From CAZXDS01 sp964639525 (GTDB lineage Bacteria > Bacteroidota > Ignavibacteria > Ignavibacteriales > Melioribacteraceae), in assembly GCA_964639525.1 (NCBI GenBank), contig CAZXDS010000114.1, forward strand, positions 1-11,185: a stretch of DNA of 11,185 nt, written 5' to 3'. A program made the translations under genes and the position numbers. The notes below the pieces were generated by a model. It was not told the DNA's origin, did not search any database, and saw nothing but the letters and a program-made list of their open reading frames with translations. Shown piece by piece: positions 5,994 to 11,170 of the stretch (position 1 is its first letter; each line of letters opens with the position of its first letter).

Positions 5994-6782
5994 TTAAATT
6001 ATATCGGTTAGTTTGTATTTAGTTTTGAATTTTTTTTTGAATTGTCTAAAAGAACTTTGGATGCTTAATAAGAACTCATTATCTAATTCATTCTCATCAA
6101 GTCCTAACATTTTTATTGCTGATGTAAGTGCTTTTTTGTTATTATACCTTTTAGGCGGGTAAGTTTTCGGACAAACTATTTGTAATAATATCGCAGTTAA
6201 ATAAATTTTTTTTGTAGTTATTTCGTCAATGATGTAACTATGTATTGATGTAAGTTCGATTTCAATATCAATAAACATTAATAACTTTTCTATATTCCGT
6301 TTATTTTTCCTTAATGTTTCCGGCGGTTTTGTTATAAAATCATTTTGCAAACTCTCTGTTGCAATTATATGCTGTTGAAGTATATCCATTGGGTAGATTC
6401 CGTTATCTGTAAGTATATGGTATTGGAATTTAATAACTTCATCGTTTAGTATTTGTCTCTGGAAATCCTTCCAAAGCATAAAACCGATGAGCAAGTAATT
6501 TTTACTATAATTTTGCCCGCTTTGTTTATCAAATTTATCCAATTCACGCTTAACTACAGCAATGTACAATCTGAAAAACTCTATTGTATTTTTATCGGCA
6601 ACCTTTATTTCATCAGATAGTTTTTGATATTTTTTTTCGGATTCTTCTAATTTCTTTTTTGTTTCTTCGTGGTCTGTTCTCTCATTATCTTTTAACCACA
6701 TTTTATAATGATGAATTTTATAAAAAAGTTCACTTTGTAATTCTCTCTTTTGTTCAATAGTTAGAACAATATCAGTTTCCAT
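5994..6782 (-). CDS. Unrecognised coiled-coil protein
   Basis: I do not recognise this 262-residue protein. The ATG at 6782 is chosen over one 8 codons upstream because GAGG stands 5 bases before it, while the upstream ATG has only the U-tract of an RNA hairpin. Residues about 5-75 are strongly charged and helical (KKKLEESEKKYQKLSDEIK), probably a coiled coil. The rest is helical with a conserved-looking core (EFFRLYIAVVKRELDKFDK, YLLIGFMLWKDFQRQ, IDIEIELTSIHSYIIDEI) and a basic C-terminus (RQFKKKFKTKYKL). There is no signal peptide, membrane span, nuclease motif or HTH. It lies between the regulatory block and cargo genes, where satellites often keep regulators or interference genes. The RteC family was considered but the match is not convincing. 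Confidence 0.6.
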   Translation of the reverse strand: METDIVLTIEQKRELQSELFYKIHHYKMWLKDNERTDHEETKKKLEESEKKYQKLSDEIKVADKNTIEFFRLYIAVVKRELDKFDKQSGQNYSKNYLLIGFMLWKDFQRQILNDEVIKFQYHILTDNGIYPMDILQQHIIATESLQNDFITKPPETLRKNKRNIEKLLMFIDIEIELTSIHSYIIDEITTKKIYLTAILLQIVCPKTYPPKRYNNKKALTSAIKMLGLDENELDNEFLLSIQSSFRQFKKKFKTKYKLTDII

Positions 6783-6794
6783 ATTTACCTCAAT

Positions 6795-6866
6795 AAAAAA
6801 GCCCACTCCAACATCATTAAACCGGATTGCCGTCCGGTATTCCTTTCGGAAATGTTAGAGTAGGCT
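6795..6866 (-). ncRNA. Three-way-junction RNA element ending in a U-tract, in the leader of the coiled-coil gene
   Basis: Read on the minus strand, AGCCTACTCTAACAT (6866-6852) pairs over 15 positions with ATGTTGGAGTGGGCT (6814-6800), with only two G-U wobbles. Inside are two hairpins: TTCC-GAAA-GGAA (6851-6840, a GNRA tetraloop) and ACCGGA-CGGCAA-TCCGGT (6838-6821). The outer stem is followed at once by TTTTTT. This is either a terminator with an elaborate head, an attenuator/riboswitch-like leader, or the 3' end of a small RNA. The gene's Shine-Dalgarno begins a few bases after the U-tract. It does not match a riboswitch consensus I know. Confidence 0.6.
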
Positions 6867-7005
6867 GTATTTAATTTTTGTATAGGCAATTTTATTTAAT
6901 GTTATATTTTTTGATTATATAAAATCTATCGAAAATCCTTTCATCTATCCGTTACGCAAATATAATTAACGAAAGTAATGGTAGTATGGAGTTTTTTAAT
7001 CCAAA

Positions 7006-7482
7006 TTAATCAGTTATATCATATTTCTTTTTTATTGACTTGATTATAAAACCAGCATTATAACTAATCCCTTCCGGTTTATCCTTGTAGCAAACTATTG
7101 TATTTGAATTTGAAGGCTTGCGAAAAGTGATTGTTTGCCCGCCGGTAGTTGTGGAGCGAGCTTCTCCGGTATTACCATAAACAGAAACCTTAGTTTTCGT
7201 ATAAGTCGGCATTGTCGAAGTAGAAACATTCGTATGCTCGGAGTTCCCAATAATTACAAAATAATTATAGTCGTTTTGTTTTGTTAGTTCTGCGCACCTT
7301 AATAAATTAAAATCATTAACACGCTCCCTGCTTGTGAAACCGCTCCCTCTAAAATTAACTTTAAACATATTCTCAGATAATTGAGTTTCAGAAAATCCTC
7401 CTGTAAAACCAGTAGATTGGTATGGTGTTCTGCAGGACACGAGGAATAAGCAAATAGAAAGAATTAATAATATCTTTTTCAT
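7006..7482 (-). CDS. CC0125/CC1285-like lipoprotein
   Basis: A 158-residue lipoprotein starting at ATG 7482, with GAGG 6 bases upstream; an in-frame ATG at 7494 overlaps that ribosome site. Residues 1-17 are a signal peptide with lipobox LVSC (Cys17). The mature part begins 'YQSTGFTGGFSETQL', then 'FKVNFRGSGFTSRERVNDF' and 'LLRCAELTKQNDYNYFVI'. This is the conserved layout of CC0125/CC1285-family lipoproteins (GG.SE.ql......v.F.Gn..t...r..d..LlR.AElt...gy.yF.i). A Thr/Ser-rich segment (about 88-116) precedes a final beta region. It should be anchored in the outer membrane or periplasm; function is unknown. Monocistronic and out of keeping with the replication genes, it is probably cargo. A surface role such as blocking superinfecting phage is possible but has no direct support. 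Confidence 0.75.
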   Translation of the reverse strand: MKKILLILSICLFLVSCRTPYQSTGFTGGFSETQLSENMFKVNFRGSGFTSRERVNDFNLLRCAELTKQNDYNYFVIIGNSEHTNVSTSTMPTYTKTKVSVYGNTGEARSTTTGGQTITFRKPSNSNTIVCYKDKPEGISYNAGFIIKSIKKKYDITD

Positions 7483-7543
7483 AACGCACCTCATTTTATA
7501 ATTGGAATTATTTCATTTACAAATCATTATAACTAAGCAATGC

Positions 7544-7632
7544 AGTTGTTGTGCTTTCTAAAACCTTAATTAAGAATTTAAACCTTAGATTATAGCTTTC
7601 AATTATTTACACACTTCTTAGTTGCTGTGCTT
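7544..7632. repeat. Pair of 13-bp direct repeats between the chaperone and lipoprotein genes
   Basis: AGTTGTTGTGCTT (7544-7556) and AGTTGCTGTGCTT (7620-7632) differ at one base and lie 76 bases apart in the 7495-7683 gap. They may be remnants of a cargo insertion or binding sites for a regulator or integrase. No gene is seen in this gap. Confidence 0.35.
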
Positions 7633-7683
7633 ATCAATACAATAGAATCTTATTATTACCATATCTATATCAAGTTTAATATT

Positions 7684-8121
7684 CTATTTACTAAACTTTT
7701 TTTCAAACAAATCCGTCAAATCAATTGACGGCATAAGATAATGACCGTATGGGAAATTTGAAGAGACCGTGTATAAATGACTTCTAACCATTGCAATTGC
7801 AAGCGGTAATGCGGTAAATAAAATATATCTATTCTGCTTTTCAATAGACATCTTGCCCAAACCTTTAATATTATATTCGGCTTCGGCAATAACCGAATAC
7901 ATATAACCCGGGAGTGGTTTCTCAATTTCATTTGAATGAAATTCCAAAACTATTTTAATCTTACTACTATTTTTTTTATTTGTTAGTATGTCAAAATCCA
8001 AATCAATCGGAATTTCTTTTAATGATTCGCTTGTTATTTTTTTATTTGAGGGAACAGTTGCAAGATTACAAGCTAACATTGTGAACTTATCTAATTTTAA
8101 ATCAGATCTTTTAATTTCCAT
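7684..8121 (-). CDS. SecB-like chaperone of a toxin-antitoxin-chaperone module
   Basis: A 145-residue cytosolic protein of SecB size and layout. A first strand (LKLDKFTMLACNLATVP) is followed by paired strands (IDLDFDILTNK, SKIKIVLEFHS) and the crossover strand 'GYMYSVIAEAEYNIKG'. The helix 'ILFTALPLAIAMVRSHLYTV' replaces the SecB 'cP..LFPyaR..isdl' helix. The end 'FPYGHYLMPSIDLTDLFEK' corresponds to the SecB 'fPpl.LpPvnFd.Ly' motif. It starts 1 base after the antitoxin stop, with GAGG 9 bases upstream. As third gene after a toxin and antitoxin it matches the order of Mycobacterium tuberculosis Rv1955-Rv1957, where the SecB-like protein stabilises the antitoxin. A housekeeping SecB is unlikely in this setting. 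The assignment rests on motif reading. Confidence 0.75.
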   Translation of the reverse strand: MEIKRSDLKLDKFTMLACNLATVPSNKKITSESLKEIPIDLDFDILTNKKNSSKIKIVLEFHSNEIEKPLPGYMYSVIAEAEYNIKGLGKMSIEKQNRYILFTALPLAIAMVRSHLYTVSSNFPYGHYLMPSIDLTDLFEKKFSK

Positions 8122-8122
8122 T

Positions 8123-8548
8123 TTACGCAGCCTCGTTCTTTTCTTCGTAATTATTCAATTTGTAAATTGGTGCAATCCTTTCGTAATCGCTATTATTCAT
8201 ATAATCATTTCTGCCATATTTTTTTGAATTTCGATATTCCGAATAATCTTTAAATGTAGGAATAAATTTAGCATCAAATATCTCTTGGAATTGTGCTATC
8301 ATTTTTAAGTTAAGTTGTTTATCTCCACTGAATAGTTGAGAAATAAAACTTGCTGATTTATTTAACTTTTTAGCTAATTCCGTTCGGTTAATATTTTTTT
8401 CTTTCATTATTTTTTTAACTTCATCCAAAATATCTAATTGAATAAAAGATGCCTTTATTTCAATCCTTTCTTTTTCATCTTCAAAAGAGAATAAAGTTTC
8501 TAATTCCTCAATCATTAAATCTATTTTATCTTTTCCTTTAACATTCAT
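8123..8548 (-). CDS. XRE-family (HigA-like) antitoxin with chaperone-addiction-like tail
   Basis: A 141-residue protein starting at ATG 8548, with GGAGG 8 bases upstream. Two earlier in-frame ATGs (8554 and 8572) are too close to, or upstream of, that site. Residues 1-40 are an acidic helical lead. Residues 41-95 are an XRE-type HTH (LDEVKKIMKEKNINRTELAK, then KLNKSASFISQLFSG, KMIAQFQEIFDAKF). The HTH is followed by a tyrosine-rich, probably disordered tail (98-141: DYSEYRNSKKYGR ... DYERIAPIYKLNNYEEK). In SecB-controlled TA systems such a C-terminal extension (ChAD) makes the antitoxin unstable unless the chaperone binds it. The start overlaps the toxin gene by 11 bases (ATGAATGTTAA). It should neutralise the toxin and repress the operon through the palindrome at 8980. 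Confidence 0.8.
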   Translation of the reverse strand: MNVKGKDKIDLMIEELETLFSFEDEKERIEIKASFIQLDILDEVKKIMKEKNINRTELAKKLNKSASFISQLFSGDKQLNLKMIAQFQEIFDAKFIPTFKDYSEYRNSKKYGRNDYMNNSDYERIAPIYKLNNYEEKNEAA

Positions 8549-8975
8549 ATTCATATCCTCCAATGGCTTCATATTTTGATAAATCTTTCTTACTAATGTT
8601 GCTGCCCTTTGTACTTTTTTTGTGAAATAATATTACCATTATCACTTTTTTATTTTTACAAAAAATCTCTTTGCAGCCTATTCTATAATTATCAGAACCG
8701 GTAAACTTCATTGATGTTACATCTTTCCCTTTGGGTGGTTCACGTCCGTATAAATCATCATTATAATTCCCTGAAGCTACTTCCCTAAGTATTCTTGCAA
8801 ATTTTTTTATATGTAAATATTTATTGTTTTTATTTCGCTTTAGTAAAAAATATAAAATTTCTTTAGCATTATTTTCATCAACTCTCAATTCTATTTTAGA
8901 ATCTTTTATCTCTGGACAAATACTAACAGCAAGATTCATTATTGCATTTGGAATTACTCTGCTTTTTCTAATCAT
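8538..8975 (-). CDS. RelE/HigB-like toxin
   Basis: A 145-residue basic protein. The C-terminal half matches the RelE/HigB core: 'MKFTGSDNYRIGCKEIF' (about 89-105), a strand 'VIMVILFHKKSTKG' (111-124) and a final helix 'ISKKDLSKYEAIGGYEYE' (127-144). This corresponds to the family 'yRi.y......i.LLh.F.KKt.ktp..ei..A..r' pattern. The N-terminal 70 residues (EILYFLLKRNKNNKYLHIKK, ARILREVASGNY) supply the helices. Such toxins are ribosome-associated mRNA interferases; catalytic residues vary and I cannot assign them. It is the first gene of the module, ending inside the antitoxin start. The ATG at 8975 has only a weak AGG site, so the start is less certain than those of its partners. Confidence 0.65.
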   Translation of the reverse strand: MIRKSRVIPNAIMNLAVSICPEIKDSKIELRVDENNAKEILYFLLKRNKNNKYLHIKKFARILREVASGNYNDDLYGREPPKGKDVTSMKFTGSDNYRIGCKEIFCKNKKVIMVILFHKKSTKGSNISKKDLSKYEAIGGYEYEC

Positions 8976-8979
8976 TAAC

Positions 8980-8995
8980 TTAACCTATAGGTTAA
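8980..8995. promoter_or_regulatory. Perfect 16-bp palindrome, candidate operator of the toxin-antitoxin-chaperone operon
   Basis: TTAACCTATAGGTTAA is fully palindromic and ends 5 bases upstream of the toxin ATG. A TTGACA element (minus strand, 9005-9000) lies just upstream, so an antitoxin bound here would overlap the promoter and first ribosome site. This fits autorepression by an XRE antitoxin. The exact -10/-7 element is unclear. Confidence 0.55.
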
Positions 8996-9032
8996 TTATT
9001 GTCAATACTGTTTTAATTACACTTCGCTATTT

Positions 9033-9063
9033 TGAATAAAAATATTTCACTCTTATTTATTCA
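9033..9063. terminator. Weak AT-rich hairpin downstream of the integrase gene
   Basis: TGAATAAA (9033-9040) pairs with TTTATTCA (9056-9063) across a 15-base loop, about 20 bases after the integrase stop. The stem lacks G-C pairs apart from one, so termination would be weak. It is the only candidate between the integrase and the toxin gene. Confidence 0.3.
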
Positions 9064-9083
9064 TATTCAATTTACTTTCTAAA

Positions 9084-10325
9084 TTATTTAACTTGCTTTA
9101 ACGGACTCCCCCAAGCCTTGTCCATTTCATCACGTTTGTGATTATATGCAACTTTCAAATACTTCTGCATCATTCTATAAGTTGAATGCCCTGTAATATC
9201 CATTACAACGGCTGCAGGCATTCCGCTTTCTAATGATAGACTTATGAACGTTCGCCGTGCCGTGTGTGTCCCGATAACTTCATATTTTTTGTGTAGTGTT
9301 TCAATTCGTTCAACGCCTTTGTATTTAATTGTTTTAACCGTTTCATCAATACCGGCAAGTTTACAAAGTTCTTTTAGGTAACTGTTCATCCTTTGGTTTG
9401 ATATAACCGGTAAAGGCTGCGGATAATCTTTATACTTTGCCAATACCGATAAAGCATATTCGTTTAATGGTATCTCTAAAAGTTGGTGCGTCTTTTGTGT
9501 TCGTAAATTCCAAGTTGCTCCGTGAATATCCTCTCTTGAAATATTTTGAATATCAGAATAACGAACGCCGGTAGAACATTGATAAATAAATAAATCTCGA
9601 ACACGTTCAAGCCTTTCATTGTCAATATCCAAATTATATAAAGTTAAAAACTCATCTTTAGTTAAATAAATTACTTCGTTCTTTTCTGACTTTGTTTTGA
9701 ATGCTTTGTAATTAGTGTTTGTAGTAAATCCGCTTGTGTTTGCCCAACTAAGAAAAGTTTTAAGAAATTGAATGTTTTTATATGCAGTGTTATTTAATTG
9801 GTTTTTATCTTCAATCAAAAATGAAAAGAATTTATCTAAAAATAATTTAGTAGCAATATTTTCGATTGATAGTCTGGTTCGTTTGGTCTTTTGATATTCC
9901 TCAAGTAATAATTTAATACGCTTAAATTTCTGAATTGCTGCTTTGGTTACTTTTGTTTTTTTAATGGTTAGGAAGTCATCAAAAACAGTAAATAAAGTGG
10001 TTTCACGTTTATTGAATTGCTTTTTAATTTCATCAGCAATTATACTAAATCCTGCTCCGGTTTCCTTTGAACGAATTGAACGAGCAATATCAAAAATTCT
10101 ATTTTCAAATGAATCTAAATAATGGTTCTGACTATTTAACGCACCTTTCAAAACTTTATCTTTTGTTTTTCTTAAGTTAGCTCGGCAGGTCTTTTTGTCC
10201 CAAAGTTCAGGTTTAATTTTCTCACCTGTATTAAGAACAAGAGTATTGTTAAACTCTCTTACAAAACATCGAATTGCATTATTACCGGCATTTGTTTTTT
10301 TACTTAGATAAAATTTTACTTTCAT
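9084..10325 (-). CDS. int: Tyrosine recombinase (integrase) of the Bacteroidota arm-binding type
   Basis: A complete 413-residue site-specific integrase. Residues 1-100 form the Arm-DNA-binding region (MKVKFYLSKKTNAGNNAIRC, 'GEKIKPELWDKKT'). Residues 110-205 form the SAM-like core-binding domain (LFTVFDDFLTIKK ... FLKTFLSWANTSGF). Residues about 220-400 are the catalytic domain. Catalytic residues are visible: Arg255 (CSTGVRYSDI), Lys278 (RTQKT), His354 and Arg357 (HTARRTF), His380 (TGHST) and Tyr389 (MMQKYLKV), so it should be active. Length is normal for the family. It is transcribed away from the tmRNA/tRNA remnant 200 bases upstream of its start, the usual place for an integrase next to its own attachment site. 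A separate promoter precedes it. It would catalyse integration and, with the xis-like protein, excision. Confidence 0.96.
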   Translation of the reverse strand: MKVKFYLSKKTNAGNNAIRCFVREFNNTLVLNTGEKIKPELWDKKTCRANLRKTKDKVLKGALNSQNHYLDSFENRIFDIARSIRSKETGAGFSIIADEIKKQFNKRETTLFTVFDDFLTIKKTKVTKAAIQKFKRIKLLLEEYQKTKRTRLSIENIATKLFLDKFFSFLIEDKNQLNNTAYKNIQFLKTFLSWANTSGFTTNTNYKAFKTKSEKNEVIYLTKDEFLTLYNLDIDNERLERVRDLFIYQCSTGVRYSDIQNISREDIHGATWNLRTQKTHQLLEIPLNEYALSVLAKYKDYPQPLPVISNQRMNSYLKELCKLAGIDETVKTIKYKGVERIETLHKKYEVIGTHTARRTFISLSLESGMPAAVVMDITGHSTYRMMQKYLKVAYNHKRDEMDKAWGSPLKQVK

Positions 10326-10354
10326 TTTAGCTTACCGTATCAAATAATTATATA

Positions 10355-10385
10355 CAAAAATAAGCATAATAAAACACACTGTCAA
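10355..10385 (-). promoter_or_regulatory. Integrase promoter
   Basis: On the minus strand, TTGACA (10385-10380) and TATTTTTG (10362-10355) are separated by 17 bases. The second fits the TAnnTTTG -7 element of Bacteroidota, with TTG at the -33 distance. Transcription would begin about 10348, leaving a leader of roughly 23 bases before the ATG at 10325. Confidence 0.7.
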
Positions 10386-10389
10386 TGTG

Positions 10390-10410
10390 TTGTACGGTAT
10401 TTGTACGATA
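10390..10410. repeat. Two 10-bp direct repeats upstream of the integrase promoter
   Basis: TTGTACGGTA (10390) and TTGTACGATA (10401) repeat at an 11-bp step, just upstream of the -33 element, so they lie on the same helix face. They could be arm sites for the integrase N-terminal domain, excisionase sites or activator sites. From 10411 to 10540 I see only AT-rich DNA with no gene. Confidence 0.4.
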
Positions 10411-10540
10411 AAAGAGAATAAAAACGCACTTTATTTGTTTTTTATTATTTACATCAAATTTTCGTGAATCTCTATAAACTATTTATTTATAAACAGTTAA
10501 TGGATATTTAGGAGTGTGTAAAAGACAATAAAATATACAA

Positions 10541-10563
10541 GGTTCAGTTCCCGCCACCTCCAC
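10541..10563 (+). other. Attachment site: 3' fragment of a tmRNA (or tRNA) gene
   Basis: GGTTCAGTTCCCGC followed by CACCTCC and A is the T-loop, 3' half of the T-stem, 3' acceptor strand and discriminator of a tRNA-like domain. The 5' T-stem strand expected as GCGGG is missing: upstream is ATATACAAGG. The gene is therefore cut where tyrosine integrases cross over. A CACCTCC acceptor with discriminator A and no encoded CCA suits the 3' end of ssrA (tmRNA). A serine tRNA would have a similar acceptor but normally discriminator G. The intact gene should be at the other end of the island, left of this window. Confidence 0.6.
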
Positions 10564-10603
10564 TCAGTCTTTGTTTTGAGCCAAAGCGAAAAATAAAGAC
10601 TGA
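10564..10603 (+). terminator. Hairpin after the tmRNA/tRNA remnant
   Basis: TCAGTCTTTGTTTT (10564-10577) pairs with AAAATAAAGACTGA (10590-10603) with one G-U wobble, around a 12-base loop, directly after the RNA gene remnant. It was probably the processing/termination hairpin of the original gene, which indicates that the right side is the ancestral chromosome. No U-tract follows, so termination itself is uncertain. Confidence 0.45.
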
Positions 10604-10669
10604 ACCGGCGAAGTTCCGACAGGAACGAAGACGGTGTTAATAGAAAAAGCAAGTGGCTCAAAACTACGC
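10604..10669 (+). other. Structured spacer flanked by CTGA
   Basis: This segment is present before the first GIY-YIG gene and absent before the second. It contains a hairpin ACCG...GTTCC-GACA-GGAAC...CGGT (about 10603-10635). TGGCTCAAAA (10654-10663) is complementary to TTTTGAGCCA at 10574-10583. It is bounded by CTGA at 10600 and 10670, as if gained or lost as a unit. Confidence 0.4.
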
Positions 10670-10997
10670 CTGACAGGTCAAAAAAAATGTATTATTATGT
10701 TTACATTTTACGAAGCAAAAATCACCCAAAAGAAAAATATGTAGGCTATACAAGAAATTTAGAAGCTCGTCTCAAGAAACACAACGAAGGAGGCTGCACT
10801 TATACAAAGGCATTTAAACCTTGGATAATAGAAACAGCAATAGCATTTGGTGATAAGTCAAAAGCCCTCCAATTTGAGAAATATCTAAAATCACATTCAG
10901 GACGAGCTTTTACATCCAAACACTTTTGAGCCAAAGCGAAAAATAAAGACTGACAGGTCAAAAAAAATGTATTATTATGTTTACATTTTACGAAGCA
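10670..10997 (+). repeat. 48-bp direct repeat covering the starts of both GIY-YIG frames
   Basis: Bases 10670-10717 and 10950-10997 are identical (beginning CTGACAGGTC, ending TTACGAAGCA), with a 280-bp period. They contain the ribosome site (AGGT), the ATG and the first codons (MYYYVYILRS). This shows recent duplication or gene-conversion of the GIY-YIG unit. Confidence 0.9.
10687..10929 (+). CDS. Small GIY-YIG nuclease-domain protein
   Basis: A complete 80-residue single-domain protein. 'YYVYILRS' (3-10) stands in the GIY position and 'KYVGYT' (17-22) in the YIG position. They are followed by 'RNLEARLKKHNEG' with the conserved Arg, then 'YTKAFKPWIIETAIAFGDKSKALQFEKYLKS' with the Glu (about residue 64) that binds metal in this fold, and a terminal 'GRAF'. 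Its length fits the small UPF0213/YhbQ-like group. AGGT lies 8 bases upstream of the ATG. It is the only complete plus-strand gene here, on the chromosomal side of the attachment site. Such genes often follow tmRNA or tRNA genes in Bacteroidota; their role is unknown, possibly DNA repair or selfish spread. Confidence 0.85.
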   Translation: MYYYVYILRSKNHPKEKYVGYTRNLEARLKKHNEGGCTYTKAFKPWIIETAIAFGDKSKALQFEKYLKSHSGRAFTSKHF

Positions 10998-11170
10998 TAA
11001 ACTATCCAAATCAATCCTATCCTGGATTTACATCCAACTTAAAGCAAAGAACAAAGACCCACAACAAAGGCGACAGTCCACACACCTCAAAATATAAATT
11101 TTACAATTTGTATAATAATTATTTGAATAAAAGAATTGTTATTTTGCATTTAGATTCTATCGAAAACTAA
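10967..11170 (+). pseudogene. Truncated second copy of the GIY-YIG gene
   Basis: The open frame encodes 67 residues. The first about 43 (MYYYVYILRS ... FTSNLKQRTKTHNKG...HTSKYK) align with the preceding gene, but the YIG motif has become SYPGFT. After residue about 43 the sequence turns to Tyr/Asn/Leu-rich residues (FYNLYNNYLNKRIVILHL) with no match to the GIY-YIG C-terminal half, so the metal-binding Glu is lost. The first 31 bases of the frame lie in the 48-bp perfect repeat. It is most likely a decayed duplicate. The last 15 bases of the window hold nothing further. Confidence 0.7.

Larger units (their letters stand above)
10574..10953 (+). repeat. 30-bp direct repeat flanking the first GIY-YIG gene
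   Basis: The same 30 bases, beginning TTTTGAGCCAAAGCG and ending AATAAAGACTGA, occur at 10574-10603 and 10924-10953. The second copy supplies the stop codon of the first GIY-YIG gene (TTT TGA). The first is the right arm and loop of the hairpin after the tmRNA/tRNA remnant. Confidence 0.9.

Noticed and set aside
5994..6782. RteC-family regulator
   Set aside because: Only vague similarity of helical pattern; the characteristic RteC motifs could not be aligned.
6795..6866. c-di-GMP-I riboswitch or hammerhead ribozyme
   Set aside because: The GAAA loop and three-way shape invite this, but the conserved GEMM internal bases and the hammerhead CUGAUGA core are absent.
10541..10563. Intact tRNA or tmRNA gene
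   Set aside because: No matching 5' acceptor strand (GGAGGTG) lies upstream, and the T-stem 5' strand is missing, so it is only a 3' fragment.
10800..11009. Minus-strand 69-residue ORF across the GIY-YIG repeats
   Set aside because: Antisense to a clear GIY-YIG domain and spans a duplicated repeat; no ribosome site.
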